Shown: piece after piece, positions 46,415 to 60,538 of the stretch | Layout of the letters: each line of letters begins with the position of its first letter | Position numbering within the stretch: position 1 is the stretch's first letter | The notes under the pieces: model-generated | Told to the model about the DNA's origin: nothing | Databases searched by the model: none | The model's input: only the letters and a program-made list of their open reading frames with translations | Position numbers and translations under genes: made by a program | From: Panagrolaimus kolymaensis | Lineage: Eukaryota > Nematoda > Chromadorea > Rhabditida > Panagrolaimidae | Assembly: GCA_028622995.1 (NCBI GenBank) | Contig: JAJQJQ010000011.1 | Coordinates: 558,001-622,000 of the forward strand | DNA length: 64,000 nucleotides | Reading direction: 5' to 3'

Positions 46415-49400
46415 GTTAAAGCTTTTATTTCTTTTGTATTCTTCCTCTTCCTCCTTCAAAGTCGTGACAAATTTATCCCAGTGCTCTAGTCGACACCGCA
46501 TGCTTTTTTTTATTTGTCTCTAAAACTTGTTTTCTCTCTTTTCATTGCCTCAGATTTTGGTCTTTATCGATATATAGGATATTGCACCATTATTCTGATT
46601 CTGCATGTTTAAATCCGTGAAAATTTCCTTTTTTCTTTGCTTTGTTTCAGGCTTAAAAAACCTTTAAAAATTTTGTCTTGAAAACTTTTGAAGTTTTATA
46701 TTGTCATTTTTTTAAACAACAGATTTTTATTTAAAATTTTATATATTTTTTCCCGTAGCAAATTTCTTTATAGTCTTCTTAACTTTTTTTTAATGTTTGA
46801 TTTTATTTTTTTTTTGTTATTTGTAATATAGAATTTAATAATAAAAAGAGATTTATACAAAACCAATATTCTCGTGTCTCGATAATGCAAAATAATATTG
46901 AAGGTCGTCAATAATAATAATATATGTGTTTTTTTATTATTTCTCTGAGCCAAGAAGACAAGGTAGTCGTTGGTGGTTATGTGGAGAAGAGAAGAAAGAT
47001 ATTATGAGTTTTGAGTGGTTTTTGAGGCGAAGCAACAAAAAAAGAAGCTGCTTTTTTGAAGGCCATTGTCGATCGTCGTCCATTCAAGGACAAAACATAA
47101 CTTTTGTTCTCGTTTTGTGCCGTTTTTTGAAAAAAATAGTGAAGGAAAAGAAAAAAATGGCATTTATGTTATAAAAGTAAGATGAATGCCTTTCAATTTG
47201 CAGTTTTTATAAGTTTTTTTTTTGAATAAATTTTCTGACTTTGAAATGAATATAAAAAAAGTGATTAAAATTGGTTGATGACGGCAAGGGCATTTGGAAA
47301 GAAGAGTCTGTTTTTTTTTTTAAAGTAAAAACATTGGTATTTTGACAATTTTGTTAAAATGTTGGTTACTATTATTATTATTACATTTTAAATTATTTCC
47401 GACGATATTTAACAGAAATTAGTTGTTTTTTTTTTTGCCATTTTCGTCGTTTAGTTTTTCTTTACTTTTTGCTTGCTCCTTCGATTGCTAATTTTGGCAT
47501 AACTTTTTATCGATTTTTCTGTGTTTCATTTATTTATCTTTAAGCAAACAAAAAAGTTCAAATAACGGCAATTGGGCAATCAAAAGGGCAGAAAAGAAAA
47601 AATAATTTAAGCCACCATATCGGCATTTCCTCTCTTGCCGATCTCGATTAACTTTGACCGGGAAAAGAAAAAGAGAAAAACAGAAACAACTTCCGCTCTC
47701 GATAAATCATATTTATGACCGACTGTTTTCGATTAGGTCTGTCTTGTCGCCGCCGTCGCTTTCATTTTCTTTTACTCAGCTCATCATCATCATTATTGGC
47801 AAATAAAAAAGTTAAACCACAAAGTAAAAAAATGAAAAGAAACATGAACAAACAACGTCCATCATTTAATCCGTCATGAATATTCTTTTATTTTTTTATT
47901 TTTCCTTTGACTTTGCTCGACCTCATAAAAAAATGCCGTCAAAGGAACTGCAATATTTTCCTTTTCCGCTGCTTTTCTTTGTTTTGTTTAGATATGTTTC
48001 TTTAATGAGAAGAAGAAGAAGAACAAAGATGAAGTCCATCACCCTTTCATTAATATTTATAAGGAGGAACGCTTCCGTTCTGTCGTCGTCGTTGTCTTTC
48101 GCATATTTAAAAATGCTGCTTTAAATGGATTAGCTTTGTTTTTTTGTTATTAATGTTTTTATAAGGCAGCGGCCGCCTGCTGAGTTCTCAAAGGTCAAAA
48201 AAGGACAAAAGATGAGAAGCATTCATTCATCCATTTATTCTAATGCTCGAGAAGAATAAAAAAAGAAGCATTAAATGACAAGGAAAGAAAGTTGAGCTTT
48301 TCCGAGCCCGAAAAAAGAGAAGCAAAATGTATGGCATGTGGTTAGCAGCAGATTTGGTTGGCTTTGTAATGGGGTCAAAAGAGAAAGAAAATCAGTGAAT
48401 GAAATCAAGATTTGTAACTTAATAGTTTATTCAAAAGCAAAGGGATGACTTACATAATTTTAAAAAATGATAGTAATCAAATCCCAAAAAATATTGTCAA
48501 AAAGAAGTTAGAATTTTTTTTGTTCCAAATATTATTCTTTCCGGTTGCATAAACATTTTCTCAAACACTTTCGAAACCACTTAATCCAAATTCTCAGTTG
48601 TCAATGCGCTTTTTTTTATGAACTTCTGGTGTCAATTCTCGTCATGTATGTTCTACTCTTGCCATTTTTTTTTAAATCTTATTCAATCCTTCCCTTTCCT
48701 TCCTGAGAAAAAAAAAGAGAAGATACAACAACCTCTTTAGCACCCAATTGAACCATCTGTCATCGTCGTATCGTTTTAGTTTTTTTTATTTCTTCGACAA
48801 ACATGCAATTCCTGTCACAATTTATTTTTATTTCGTTAAATCACTTCGAATTTATTTAAATTCAATCAAAATCAAATCTCTCTCTCTTTCTCAAAAGTTG
48901 ATTTTTTGATGCCGAAGGAAATAAAAAAGAAAATGAAAAGAAAAGCATCCGTGAGAATCAGGTCATCAAAAAAATAAAATCCAATCCTTTTTTATTGCTG
49001 CTGCTCACTTTTTTCTTTTTTCAATTTTTTACACTTTTTTAACGCCGCATTCGTAAAAAATATAAAATGGAAGAGATGAAACAATAGTATTCTAATTTTT
49101 CTTCTTCAATCAAAGAAGAAGAAAAAAAGGATCCTAAAAAATAAAGAAGAATTGTTTATTCTTCTTTTTTCTTCCCATTCTTTTATTGTTTCTTTTTCCT
49201 CAAAAAAAAAAGTTAATGGAATCCTCAACCAAAAGAACCGCGGCAGCAGTATTTATTTCGGATCAGTGAAAGTCATTAGAGTAACAAAAGAAAAAAGTTT
49301 TATTTTTCAAAAGGAAAAAGGAAAAGAAAGAGAAAGGCATTGTTTGTGGCCATTCAAGTGAGGTTAATCGAAGAATGAAAGACAATATCTATCGTAAGTC

Positions 49401-52400
49401 GGTGAGCTTTGAAAAAAATAAAAAGAAAAGAAGCTAATTGGTATCGAATAAACTTTCTTCTTTCTCGGCGCCGGAAACTTTTTTGTTTGAGGTTGAAAAG
49501 GAAAAAAGAAAATTTAGAGAGCTTTAAAGCTTAATTAAAAGAGATTAATGAGAAATCGGTAACATTGCTTTTGTAGTAGATGAAATTACAAAGAAAAAAA
49601 AGTTGTAAGCGATTTTTTATGGTTGAATGAGGATTGTTTGTAATTGAGAAGAAAAGAAAAGAAAGTATTGTTGAAAGAAAATTATACAGAATAATGAAAT
49701 TTTTATTTTTAATGACCAATAACAGTAATTTGAATTTGCAAACCATTGTTAATTTAATAATTGATTACTATCATTTACAAAAAGGCAAAAAGAAAAAATT
49801 TCTGCTAAATTGGTTTCCAAAACATTTGTAAAACAGAAAAATCCAAAATTAATAATCCCTTGCGACGTACTAAAATTATGTGCATCCGTTTTTTCCAAAA
49901 TGGATAGAAATTCTCATTAAACAAAACTTTGCAATTAACTATTACTGTCATAATTATGAAATATTTACGCTTGAAAATTTGCTTTGATATATGTATTTGC
50001 ACTTTTTTCTTCTCAAACTATAGCATTAACCGTAACTTCCTTTTCTTTTTAAATCAAAAGTCAAAAAAAACGAGAAAAACAAGCTTTTTTTATTTTTTTT
50101 TGGCAAAGTCTTATCAAAATCAATGCTTGCTTTTTTTTGCTATAGTCATTAACCAAAAAAGCATCGCTTTCTTTTTACAGTATACATCCTCCTCCTTTAC
50201 GTTCGCTTTTTTCCTTTTTAAATTTTTTTTCTTCAAAGAATTAAGCAAACATTTGACTAAAAAAAGAGAGAAAGAAGCGATCAAGTGTTACGTCGACGAC
50301 GATAAAAAAAACCGACGACGTGTGTTGATTTTTTCATTTTTTTTTTCAAAAGCCAAGGAACGGTGTTCAATTCTCGACGCTGTGATGTTGTTGTTGTATT
50401 TGCCAAAATTAAATGGGACGCAACGACTTAGAAGCAGCGATGAAAAAAAAAATTGAATCCATGTTGTGAAGAAAAAAATAAAAAGATTGATAAGAAATTG
50501 AAAAAAAAATATGAAGCAACGCTCAACTAAAATAAAAAAAAAAACAAGGGACCACACGGGAAATATACAATCGTATGCACTTGATTCTTTCTGATCAAAT
50601 GATTGAAATTTAAAATTTAACTAAACTAACATCAATGAAAGGGAAAGTATTAAAAAAATAGAAAAAGTAAAAAAATAAAAGTCGGCTTATCAAAAATTTT
50701 GAAAACAGTACAGTGCTCAAATAAAAAATAGCAAATGAATTATAGGCAGAAAAATGGGAATGAAATCCGCAGAACGAGAAAGAAAAATAAATTAATAAAT
50801 TAAAGAAGTAAAGTAAGTTGTTTACCCAAAAGAAATAAAAAAAATCAACCTTCTAATTCTCCTTTCGAGATTAGCCTTATAGTATCATACTTTCTTTACA
50901 CAAAATTGAATTCAAAAAGGCTTGAAAGATTTTTCTTCTTCCTATTATCGTATGGTTCCAATTCTTACGGTAGGTACCAGCGATAAAATGAATAATTAAG
51001 CATTGAGCATAAAGAAAAGAAAAATATTGTGAGATAAGAGAGACAATCCTTCTTTTTTTGAATGTTCCGTTTTTTGAGAACTCAAAAATCCATCCTATGA
51101 CAAAAAAATAAATAAAGCTAATCATCATCATGACAAAGTGTTATGAAAGAGAAGTTTCTATTTTTTTTTTCTTCAACTCATGAAAAAATAAAAATGATAA
51201 GAAGGTGGCCCAACCAAGCTTGAAACGTGAAATAAACAAAAAATCCCGCCAAAAAAACTTTTTTTTAACAAAGCGTGGTTGTTTGAGAAAATGGATGAAT
51301 AATTTTTATGATAAAATAAATTTGTTTATGGAATGGAAAATGGCATATTTCTTTATTCAATAATATGTACAATTGCCAAAAATAGAAAGAAAGAAAGAAA
51401 AATAAATTAATTAGTACAGTTTATGTGAAAAGCAAGCGACAGTAATCATCATTAAAGAGGAACAGCAAACGTGTTCGTTGATAAAAATAAAGAAAGAAAT
51501 AATAATGATAGCATTGAAAAGAAAAAATAGAAGCGATTCCAAAATACTAAAGTACAAAACTGGGTTTAGAAATAAATAAAAAGGGAAATGGAAGAAAATA
51601 CAATGGCTAAAATTTTTAAACAATAAAGATCAAAACTCAAAATAGAATTTTGGTGAAACAAAAATGTTTGCGAAAAGATTTGCAGTAACAATCTTTCTAA
51701 ATATTAAAATTTTTGGGTAAAATTTAAAAAAGCGGTGGTCTTTTTCTCGCAAACATTAAAAATCTTTGTACACTTTACAAATACTTTACTCGAAACATTG
51801 AATATTTATATTTATTGGTTAATGGAAACTTTGATCTTTATATTTGCTTATTTTTTTATTTTGTGTGGCCTTTTTACTTTTGTGGAAGAAGGAAAACATT
51901 TGTTGACCATTTGACCTTTTTTTAAATATTTTTTTGACACATCATCAATTTGACATTTTTTTGCTCATTCATTCATTATTGCTGTGAATGAAGAATGAGA
52001 AATCATAAATCCAAATCTTAAGTGATGCCACTTGCTCCAACCACACATACATTTTTTTTGTTGATGGCTTTTAAATCATTTTTTTGGCAAGCAAATTTTC
52101 GTTCAAGCAAGGCCATTTTTTAATCCTCCGATTTAAAAAAAACTTTTAATGGTTCAACAAACAAAAAATGTCATAAATTTAATTTTTACATTTTTTTCGT
52201 TCATGACTTTTTTTGCTTCAATGGCATCGTCGTCTGCTTTTTTTTCACTTGCTTCTAAATAAATGTTGCTTGATTTTGAACAAATGTTTCCAAACCAAAA
52301 ATAAAATGTTTTCTCCTTTTTTTGAATCTTAATTCTTTAATTTTTTTCTTTACTCACAGAAACATTAAATAAAAATCCCGCGCAAAAAAATAAAAAAAAT

Positions 52401-54318
52401 TCCGTAAGTTTCTTGTGGCCACAAAAAAGAGACGAAAACAAACAGCGTATTTTTCTGAAAAAAAATTCATCACTCACCTCTCCACATAGAAAATAAAATT
52501 TAAGAAAGCCGCAATAGAAAAAATATATTTAAATGGCGCCAAAAAAACCTGAATGCCCACGTATGTTTTTTTGTTATGTTTTGTTTCATTCATATTGACC
52601 ACAAAGTTGGCGGGTAAAAAACTGGATTTTTTTTTGCGGTGGAGTCTAGGCTTCAGGTGTATTATTTTTTCCATTTCCATCTTTGGACATACATACATAA
52701 ATTTGCCATTTCAAACCAAACAAAAAGAATGTTTTTTAAATTTGATAGGAAAAAGAAAGTTCAGGGGTCGATTAATTTACTGAGGCAAAAACATTTTAAA
52801 GGCATGAAATAATAATCTAAGGTAAAATTTAAAAACGAGAGGAAAGCGTTGACGAAAAAATAAATTCCCAAACTTGGCCTTTTCCTGTTTTGCTTCCGGC
52901 GATGACTCGAGTGATCGTTATTTACGCATGCCCTTTTTACTAACAAAGATTCTTTTAACTTTTTTTAACGGCAAATGTTTTAAAGGACAAATTAGAATTT
53001 TAGCAGACAATAGTGAACATTTTCTCAGACTTTTTTTTCTTTTTCCGGTGAAACAATGACTTCGAAAAAAACTTAAATTTGATATTTTTGATGGTGCCGT
53101 GCCGTTAAACAAAATAAAAGGTTGCAAATTTGAATTTTCTTGTTTCATTTTATATTTTGCCTTTTTTATTGTTAACAAAAAACTATAATAAAAAAGCCAG
53201 AATTTCAAAAAATAAAAAAAGTAATAGGCAATTTGCCAGGTTTTTTTAGAGGAGATCATTATCCACCCTCCTCTCCATTACAAAACCAACACATTGCTGA
53301 ATTTCCGGTATTATAGTAACAACAGACGCGCAGCAAATGACGCCATATGTTGTTGAACTTAACAACAGCTAATCGTTTTTTGAAAAAATTAAGTCTTCGA
53401 CTATAATGACTAAGAAGAGGGAAATTAGAATATCGAATGACAGGTGGTTAAATTCCTATATGAGTTTGAGAGACACAAATTGGGTGATAAGTGGTACATA
53501 TACATACTCAAATTGTCGTCATGAAATATATACCCCTCACCACAACTACTTAAATTAAAAAAATAGTCTCCTCATCATCGTCATTATACTAAACCAAACT
53601 AACCACCATCTTGACCAGATGAAGAAGATAGAAATAGAGAGAAAGAGAGAGAAGAGGAAAGCATTTATGTGTTTTTTTTTCTCTCTAAGTAATTGACTTT
53701 TAAAGAGATGGAGTAAGTAATACACAATGAAAATTAGCATGAAACCATAAACATTCAAGGACATGGAAATTATTTGGAAAGGAAAAAATTAGCAATTGAA
53801 ATGAGGGATCAAATTCAAGCAAAAACTAAGAAAAATTCAAGAAAAAATAAAGCAGCATTATTGGCGCCACAAAAAAATAAAAATGATGGAAACTTCAAAA
53901 GAATCATATTTTTTAATAAACTTTTTTCATTTCAAATTTTAATATTGGTGCCTTTTGCTGGCTTCGTGTTTATGGGTTTGTTCGAGGCGCGCGTTTTCTT
54001 TCATTCAAAAATGAACAAAGAGCATCGATTTTTTCTTTTTTCTTTCTTTCTTCTTTCGGCAACAAAGAAAAAAAGCAACGATCTAATCGATGGTTCCCCA
54101 AATGAGGGAAAATCATAGCACTTTGCAACCTATGTTTTTTTGTTGAAACAATAACAACTTTTTTTTTGTTCGAGGAAATTCTTTGTAAATTTATTTCTTA
54201 TTTTTTGTTTTGCCCTTGCTGAACTTTAATATTTTCCTTAGATTCACGTATTTGTTGAATTAAAAAACTTTGGTGTCACATGAAGACTTAAGTCTGCTAA
54301 GATTTGCATCGAAAACAA
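46415..54318. other. 8-kb A/T-tract-rich region between the two CDK inhibitors, no gene seen
   Basis: Includes the 3' untranslated region of the first inhibitor, with AATAAA near 46838. The rest resembles the upstream desert: T/A tracts and low-complexity frames such as 49929-50456 and 53801-54118, without splice or family support. Probably regulatory spacer. Confidence 0.5.
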
Positions 54319-55275
54319 ATGCCCCGTGAAAGCATATTTCGTCGCCTTCCAGTTCAATCACCCGCAAGACGTCGACTTTTTGGTGAAGCCGATCATGAAG
54401 ATCTAAATCGTCGGCTTCAGAATGAACTTGATTCTGAAATGAATGAACAATCTAGACGATGGAGTTTTGATTTCCGCAATGACGTTCCTATTCATGGCGA
54501 CGATAACAATAATCCATCATCATCAACATCGGCTTCTTCATCCTCTGCAAATTATATATACCAATCAATAGCAGCCACTCAAGTAAGTCTTAGCATATTT
54601 TTATTATTGGATTAATTCAATAGCTCTTTTAGGTCCCAATTGTTTATCGACCCAATAGCATAATACGAACTGAAATCACAGGTCTTGGAGTGGTTGAAGT
54701 CAAAACTTATCCAACTGGATTGGGACCAATTGAAACCCCTGATGAAGAAGCTATTGGACCCAGCGAACATGTTGTTCCAGAACCACATTCAGTAAACCCT
54801 CGTAAACGAAATCTTCCAACACCTTTGAAGTCGCCAATGAAACTTCGAAAACGTGCATCGCCCCACAAAACTCCAATTAATCCTGGACCTAAACCCAGTG
54901 AACACTTAAACGGTAAGCATTTTTTCTGTGTATTGTTAAGCCAAGGAAAAATAAGAAGATGCATGTTTTTGGTTTCCATCTCTAGCCATTTATCTCCTTT
55001 TCTAAACCACAAATATTCGAACAACAACTGCTCGTATGTTTCAATCAAAAATAACTCAAGTTTTTTATGAAACCATTTTTCATTTTCTTATTTTTTGACC
55101 CATTAATTATTTTAAAAAACTTGTTCAATTTTTCATTTTTTATTTTTTTGTAGGAACAAGTGTCAATAAACGACCACGAAGAAATCTCAATGAAAAGTTC
55201 AAGTTGGCGACATCATCAGCTGTTACTTCCTCAACCACAACTACCTCAACATCCTCCGAGTATGCTAGTAAATGA
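54319..55275 (+). CDS. cki-2: p27/Kip-family CDK inhibitor (second of tandem pair)
   Basis: Three exons (54319-54582, 54633-54912, 55154-55275) give 221 residues. The inhibitor domain spans residues 17-100: cyclin-binding RRRLFG (17-22), linker helix HEDLNRRLQNELDSE, CDK-binding RWSFDFRNDVPI (47-58), a Ser/Asn insertion, then YIYQSIAATQ and VPIVYRP from exon 2. The C-terminal half has repeated Ser/Thr-Pro sites (TPLKSP, SPHKTP) and basic nuclear-signal-like stretches (PRKRNLP, NKRPRRNL). Same strand and next in order after the first inhibitor, as in Caenorhabditis where cki-1 and cki-2 adjoin. The TTG-started extension upstream is ignored because an ATG follows within 15 bases. Confidence 0.87.
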
Positions 55276-55964
55276 ATGAATGAAAAAGAAATTTATATGT
55301 TTTTTATATAAAAAAATAATCGCAAAGAACATAAAAAAAGGTGCAGCATATTTCATAAATTGGAAAAGAAAAATCATAATTCTTGTTGTTAATTAAAATA
55401 GCTTTATTGTTTTTAAAAAAATTTGTTTATTGGTATTCGTGCAAAATTAAAAAATAGTAGATTAGTCTTCGTTGTAATTGTTAAAAAGTTGAATAAAGTT
55501 TTGTATTTCCAAAAATTATTTGGGTTCTTCTTCATTCAATCAAAAAGATTCAAGTGGAAGACAATAAATTATAGTAAATATTTTTGCTCCTGGATTCTAA
55601 GGCATTTATAATTCTTTCAGCGTTTAATTAGCAAGAACACAAACATGTTTTACTATAAAATTTGGTCATTCTTAATAACATCACTTTGGAAATACTACTG
55701 TTTTAGTCAATTTGAATTCTTTGAGTTCCAAATCCATCAATGAGAAAACACACATTGTTATCAAAGTAGCTGCTTTTAATTAAAAGTTTTATCACAAAAA
55801 CTAATAAGATTTTGACATCTTTTTTGTTTTAAAAATCAATAAAATCTCGGCCATCACCAAAGAGCACACAAAGAAAAGAAAAACGGAAGAGAAGAAAAAA
55901 TGTATGTAAGCCCAAAACAGTTTTTCTTCTCTCAATTTTCACACTTTTAAAAAAGCTTCCAATT
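55276..55964. other. Intergenic, no gene seen
   Basis: Tandem spacer between the CDK inhibitor and the transporter. An AATAAA occurs after 55800; the 62-codon frame at 55423-55611 is Lys/Phe-rich and unsupported. Confidence 0.5.
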
Positions 55965-57910
55965 ATGTCGCCGCTAGAGAAAAATTTATTAACTTTACCT
56001 CAAGCAATTGCATATTGTATTTCGGATATAATTGGATCAGGAATATTTATTTCTCCCACAGGAATATTAAAATATTCTAATTCTTCATGGTTTTCTTTAA
56101 TCATTTGGATTCTTTCGGGTTTAATTTCATTGTTTGGAGCATTAATTTATATAGAATTTGCAACAATTGTAAAAAAATCTGGTGGAGATTTTGCTTATTT
56201 AACCTATGTTGGTTGGAAACCCATTGCAACTTCATTTTATTTTGTTGGTTCAATTTTAACTTATTCTTCGATTCTCGCAATTCAAACTTCAGCGATTGGG
56301 TATTATTTAACAGATGGAATAACTTCATTATTAAATTATGAACCGAAAAATTTGCCATTATTAAGATATTTACTTGGTTATTGTATTTTGCTTCCAACAA
56401 TATTCTTAAATTTATTTTCATTGCGAAAATCAGCCGGTCAATTTCAAGTTTTTGCAACAGCAATTAAAATTTTGATAGTGGTTTTTGTTATTGGTAGTGG
56501 AATTGTTTATTGGATTCAAAATGGTAAGTTTTTTAAAAAAAAGTTTAGATAAAATTTATACCAATGAATCCCTTTCGTTGTTTGATGCATTTGAAAAGCA
56601 TTGTTTTATAGGAACAAAGAATGGCGCGTTTAGTGACAATTTTTTCAATAAAAATACAACACTTGGAGATATTGTTTTAGCAACATATTCGGGATTGTAT
56701 TCTTACAATGGATGGGCTATTTTAACTGTAGGAGTTGAAGAAGTTGGAAATCCTCGGAGGTTTTGTTTCAAGTAATAAATTTGTTACTTTTTATTCGTTT
56801 TCTATTTTTAGGACTCTACCGATTGCAACTTTTATTGGTTTAGGAGCTGTAATGATAGTTTATGTTTGCATGAATGCTGGGTATTTTCTTGCTTTAACCA
56901 CCGAAGAATTCAAATCCACAGAAACTGTCGTTACTGTATGATTTCTTTTCTCACTAATATTACATCATTTTATTCATATTTTTTAGTTATTTTTCCAAAA
57001 ATCTATTAGTAAATCGTTTTCACACGCGGTTCCATTTTTGATTACTTTTGTTCTCATTGGAAGCCTAAATGCAACAATTTTTGGTGCAAGTCGATATTTA
57101 TTTGCTGGATCTCGAGGCAAATTAATGCCTTCAATGTTTTCCACACTTCATTCATCAAAATCTCCGAGAGTGGCTGTGATGGCTGTATTGCTACTTTCAA
57201 CAATTATGTCATTTATTGGTGGCTTGGATGAATTAATTAATTATGTTAGTTATGCCATTTCTCTTCAACAAGTTGCAGTTTTATTCGCACTTTTTTATTT
57301 GAGGTTTACACAGGAAAGAGTGAAAGGTGCTTGGAGGAATCCATGGTTTGTATTGGTGGCTTATTTATTCATCAGCTTGGCACTTGTGATTATTCCGATA
57401 TTGCCTGAAGATGGAAAAGTTGTAAGTTTTAAAAAATTTTTAAGCGCCCTGAAGTTGAAAAAAATCATAAAAAAGATTGCAGCAAATAATAAAAAATTAC
57501 CACTTTTCTAAAGACTGTTGTCGCTAATTTTCAAACAAATATCATTTTGTTCTTTAATTTTTCTCACTGTAAAAATAACATTTTACGATCATAATTTTTC
57601 TCACTCTTCCCCCTTTTTTTAACGATCCCATTAAAAGCAACAGCGAAATTTCTTGCATAATTTTATTATTATTTTTTGTAGAATTATTTTATTGCAATTT
57701 ATGCTATTGGTTTACTTATTTGTGGCCTCATTGCACATTATATTTTAATAAGGCCATTAAAGTTGCCATCATTTTTACGTATTCTTGATCGTAAGTGCTT
57801 TTCTCGTTATATTCATGGAAAGACGCACCTATTTTTTAGATCGTTTGCTTGTTGCAAGTCAAATAATTTTTGATACTGAAACTATTGGCATCCATCCAAA
57901 TATTGAATAA
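55965..57910 (+). CDS. SLC7 light-chain type amino-acid transporter
   Basis: Six exons (55965-56523, 56612-56759, 56812-56935, 56987-57421, 57682-57790, 57840-57910) give 481 residues, the usual length of SLC7A5-type light chains. Helix 1 carries the unwound substrate site IIGSGIFISPTGIL (22-35) typical of the family. About 12 membrane helices follow, and helix 6 has the motif TYSGLYSYNGWAIL. These proteins exchange neutral or cationic amino acids at the plasma membrane, often as a disulfide-linked dimer with an SLC3 heavy chain (Caenorhabditis AAT proteins). The conserved cysteine for the heavy chain was not located in the helix 3-4 loop, so it may act alone. The intron before the fifth exon is the longest (260 nt). 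Confidence 0.88.
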
Positions 57911-58559
57911 TAAGAGCAGCATTAAATATTGTAATCATCAAATCATCACCGCTACTCCTGCGATGCCTAAACATTCCAGTCCATCATTGACGGCAGCAAT
58001 GCCATAATTCTTCCTTTCGCATTTAGTTTTTATTTTTCATTGCTCAATTTAGTTTTTGACTTTTTTCTTTCTTCCTTTTTTGTTTACACGATCTCAATTC
58101 TTGCGCAAGAAAACGAATCTTTCACTCTCGACCTTGGCCACTTTTTTGAAAAGCAAAATAGATAAGCATCATTTGCCAAGATTGGTTGGGTATTGCACAT
58201 TGGCAACAAATAAAAAAGAAAGTGTCTCAAAAAAAACTATAAAGCAAACACATAAACTAAATAAATATGAAAGGGGTTTAAAAAATCAACGCAATAACTA
58301 AATGGAATAAAGTCCAAAAAATAAATGTTATAAGAAAAAGAAAAAATCTGTATTAAATTTTTTTATCCAACAAACTAAAAGACATAACTCTCAAAAACAG
58401 ATACTATAGCATGATTAAACTTCGGTGTGGTTGTTGTGTGTTGCAGCTCATATGCAACTAAACTTCTCATTTATCCGATTTGTCAATGTACAGAATGTAG
58501 CAAAAATTTATCAGTAAATATAAAATGCAGAAATTCAACAATAAATATTATAAAAATTT
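57911..58559. other. 3' intergenic between convergent genes
   Basis: Shared 3' region of the transporter (plus) and the TOE1-like gene (minus). AATAAA-type signals occur near 58318 (plus), and TTTATT-type signals for the other strand lie close to 58540. The 81-codon frame at 58056-58301 is untranslated-region sequence. Confidence 0.5.
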
Positions 58560-60538
58560 TCACTCGATTGAAATAATACCCGATTTAAATTTTAAATTTT
58601 CTTTCTTTTTCTGCGCAATTTCTTTCCAAATTTCTCGATGTTTGATTGTTGAAGGAGCATAAGAACTTTTAACAATTGGTAGAGGCTTTTCAAGACCAGG
58701 AACAAGAGTTTGATTTGCAAACGCTCGATCCAAAGTTTGATGTTTAAAAAGATGCATTCTTTGTGAAAATATCACTGTAAAACCCGTCATAAATGCATCC
58801 ATTCCAGCTCGATGGCAACCTTTCGTGGAAAAATGCGTTTTTTCATGAAACCCAAGCTCTTCTTCATCATTTTCTGATTCAGATTCAAGCTTTTTTGAAA
58901 CCGCACTGGGCAATCCTCGAGTTTTCTTTTTTGGTGGAGGTGCTCCATTTGATTTTTGACGCTTTTTCAAAATTTTTTGACATTCTAAATCAAGCATTAA
59001 GTCGACTTCATGATATTTGGGGCAATCGCGTTTGCGACAAAAGCCATGTTGCTGAAAATTAAAAGATTGAATTTAAAAATTATGCTTATGTGATTTCAAA
59101 AAAAATAAACCAAAGGTGAAACTTACAGCATAAAATGGACATAAACTTTCTTTTGCTTCTTGATTCATAGCAAAATTATTTCTTAAAAAATGTGGACTCA
59201 TTGAACAATCAACATAATCAATATCTTCTTTATTTATTCCAGCACCAAAATCTTTTAAAAATTTAATTCTTATGTATAATCGATTATCTCGATATTCCAT
59301 AACATTCGATCGTTGACTTTTTCGAAATACATATTCAAGAAATGTAGCAAAAAATTGATCAGAAGCTGCTGCAAATTTACTGTCAAAAAATAACCCTCTA
59401 CCACCAGATTTATCCATATCAATTCCTTCAGATGTAAACCAATCATAAATATTTGATTGAAAGATTCCAATAGATTCCGGAATTTCATTAAATAAATGAT
59501 GATAAATGAATGCGAGATCGACGAATCCATTATGAAAAACCAATGAAGCACCGGATAATAAAATATCTTTTAAAAGATTATTTAGAGGACCTATGCGCTA
59601 AAAAATTAATATCATCAGCATCATTAAAGAAAATTAATAATAAAATTGTTAATGACCCATGGCTAAATTGCTTAGGATTTTGGTAAAAAAAGTTTATTTT
59701 ATCAAAGTCTTTGGAAGCCTCTGCTAAGTTTATGACAAGAAGTTAGCAGAAGAATGAATGGCTTTGAACATTTGGTTAACATTTTTTGAAGTAAACAAGC
59801 AAAGATTTTTAGGATGGGTGCAGGTTTATATAGTCTTTTTTACTAAGCCCCTGAAGCTAAATTTTAATAAAGCTAAACCTCTTTTCTAAAAAAAAGTACA
59901 AAATAATGAAAGCTGACAAGTCTTCGTCAAGTAACACCTCAACTTTTTTCCCTTTTAAGAAGATAACATTAGATTAGTAGTGCAAAACCAAAATGAAAGT
60001 AAATTCAAGTAGATTATTAAACCCCTTATTTTGCCACCACCACATACAGCTTCAAAATGAATCTACAAATCCTAAATGCTCAAGGGAATCTTCTTATATG
60101 CTTAATAACTAAAAAAAGAATAATTACATTTTTAATTGAATATAATATTGCAGAATTAATTAATCGATTAAAATCAAATCCATGTTTTGAAAGAAATGCT
60201 AAAGCATCAGGTTCCACAATATAATTATCATTCAGCATTGTCAGTAAATTGAAAACTGAACTTCTCAATTTGATAGTTTTCTTTTCATCAATACATTTAT
60301 AAATTTTAAATGTTGCAATACCAATGGATAAAATAGAACGAGATTCCACTGTTTCACGAATTCGATCAAATCTTTCTTGAAATGGTCGACCTCGAAGACC
60401 TTTAGTATTCCCAATTCCAGATAATTCAAGATCAATGGCAATAATATCAGCATTTTTGATTGAATCTTTTAATAATGGTAAAACATTTTCATAATTATTT
60501 CGATTGATTTCAATTATTGGAACTTTATCATCAAACAT
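58560..60538 (-). CDS. toe1: TOE1-like 3'-5' exoribonuclease (CAF1/DEDD deadenylase)
   Basis: Three exons (60128-60538, 59127-59597, 58560-59051) give 457 residues. The CAF1-family nuclease domain holds the DEDD carboxylates: IAIDLELSG (Asp/Glu), FHNGFVDLAFIY (Asp) and FFDSKFAAASDQFF with FLEYVFRK. A CCCH zinc finger spans the second intron (CPFYA...HGFCRKRDCPKYH; C-x8-C-x4-C-x3-H). A basic NLS-like stretch (PPPKKKTRG) and the signature CHRAGMDAFMTGF follow in the C-terminal part. This order is that of TOE1, which trims 3' tails of snRNAs and other small RNAs in nuclear Cajal bodies. The first intron is long for this window (530 nt) and its donor (GTAATT) is the weakest call. Confidence 0.88.

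Noticed and set aside
49929..50456. 175-codon plus-strand frame
   Set aside because: Opposite-strand frame equally open; Phe/Lys-rich sequence typical of A/T tracts.
53801..54118. 105-codon plus-strand frame with one hydrophobic segment
   Set aside because: Lys- and Phe-rich low complexity directly upstream of the CDK inhibitor; no family match or splice support. Could be revisited with RNA-seq.
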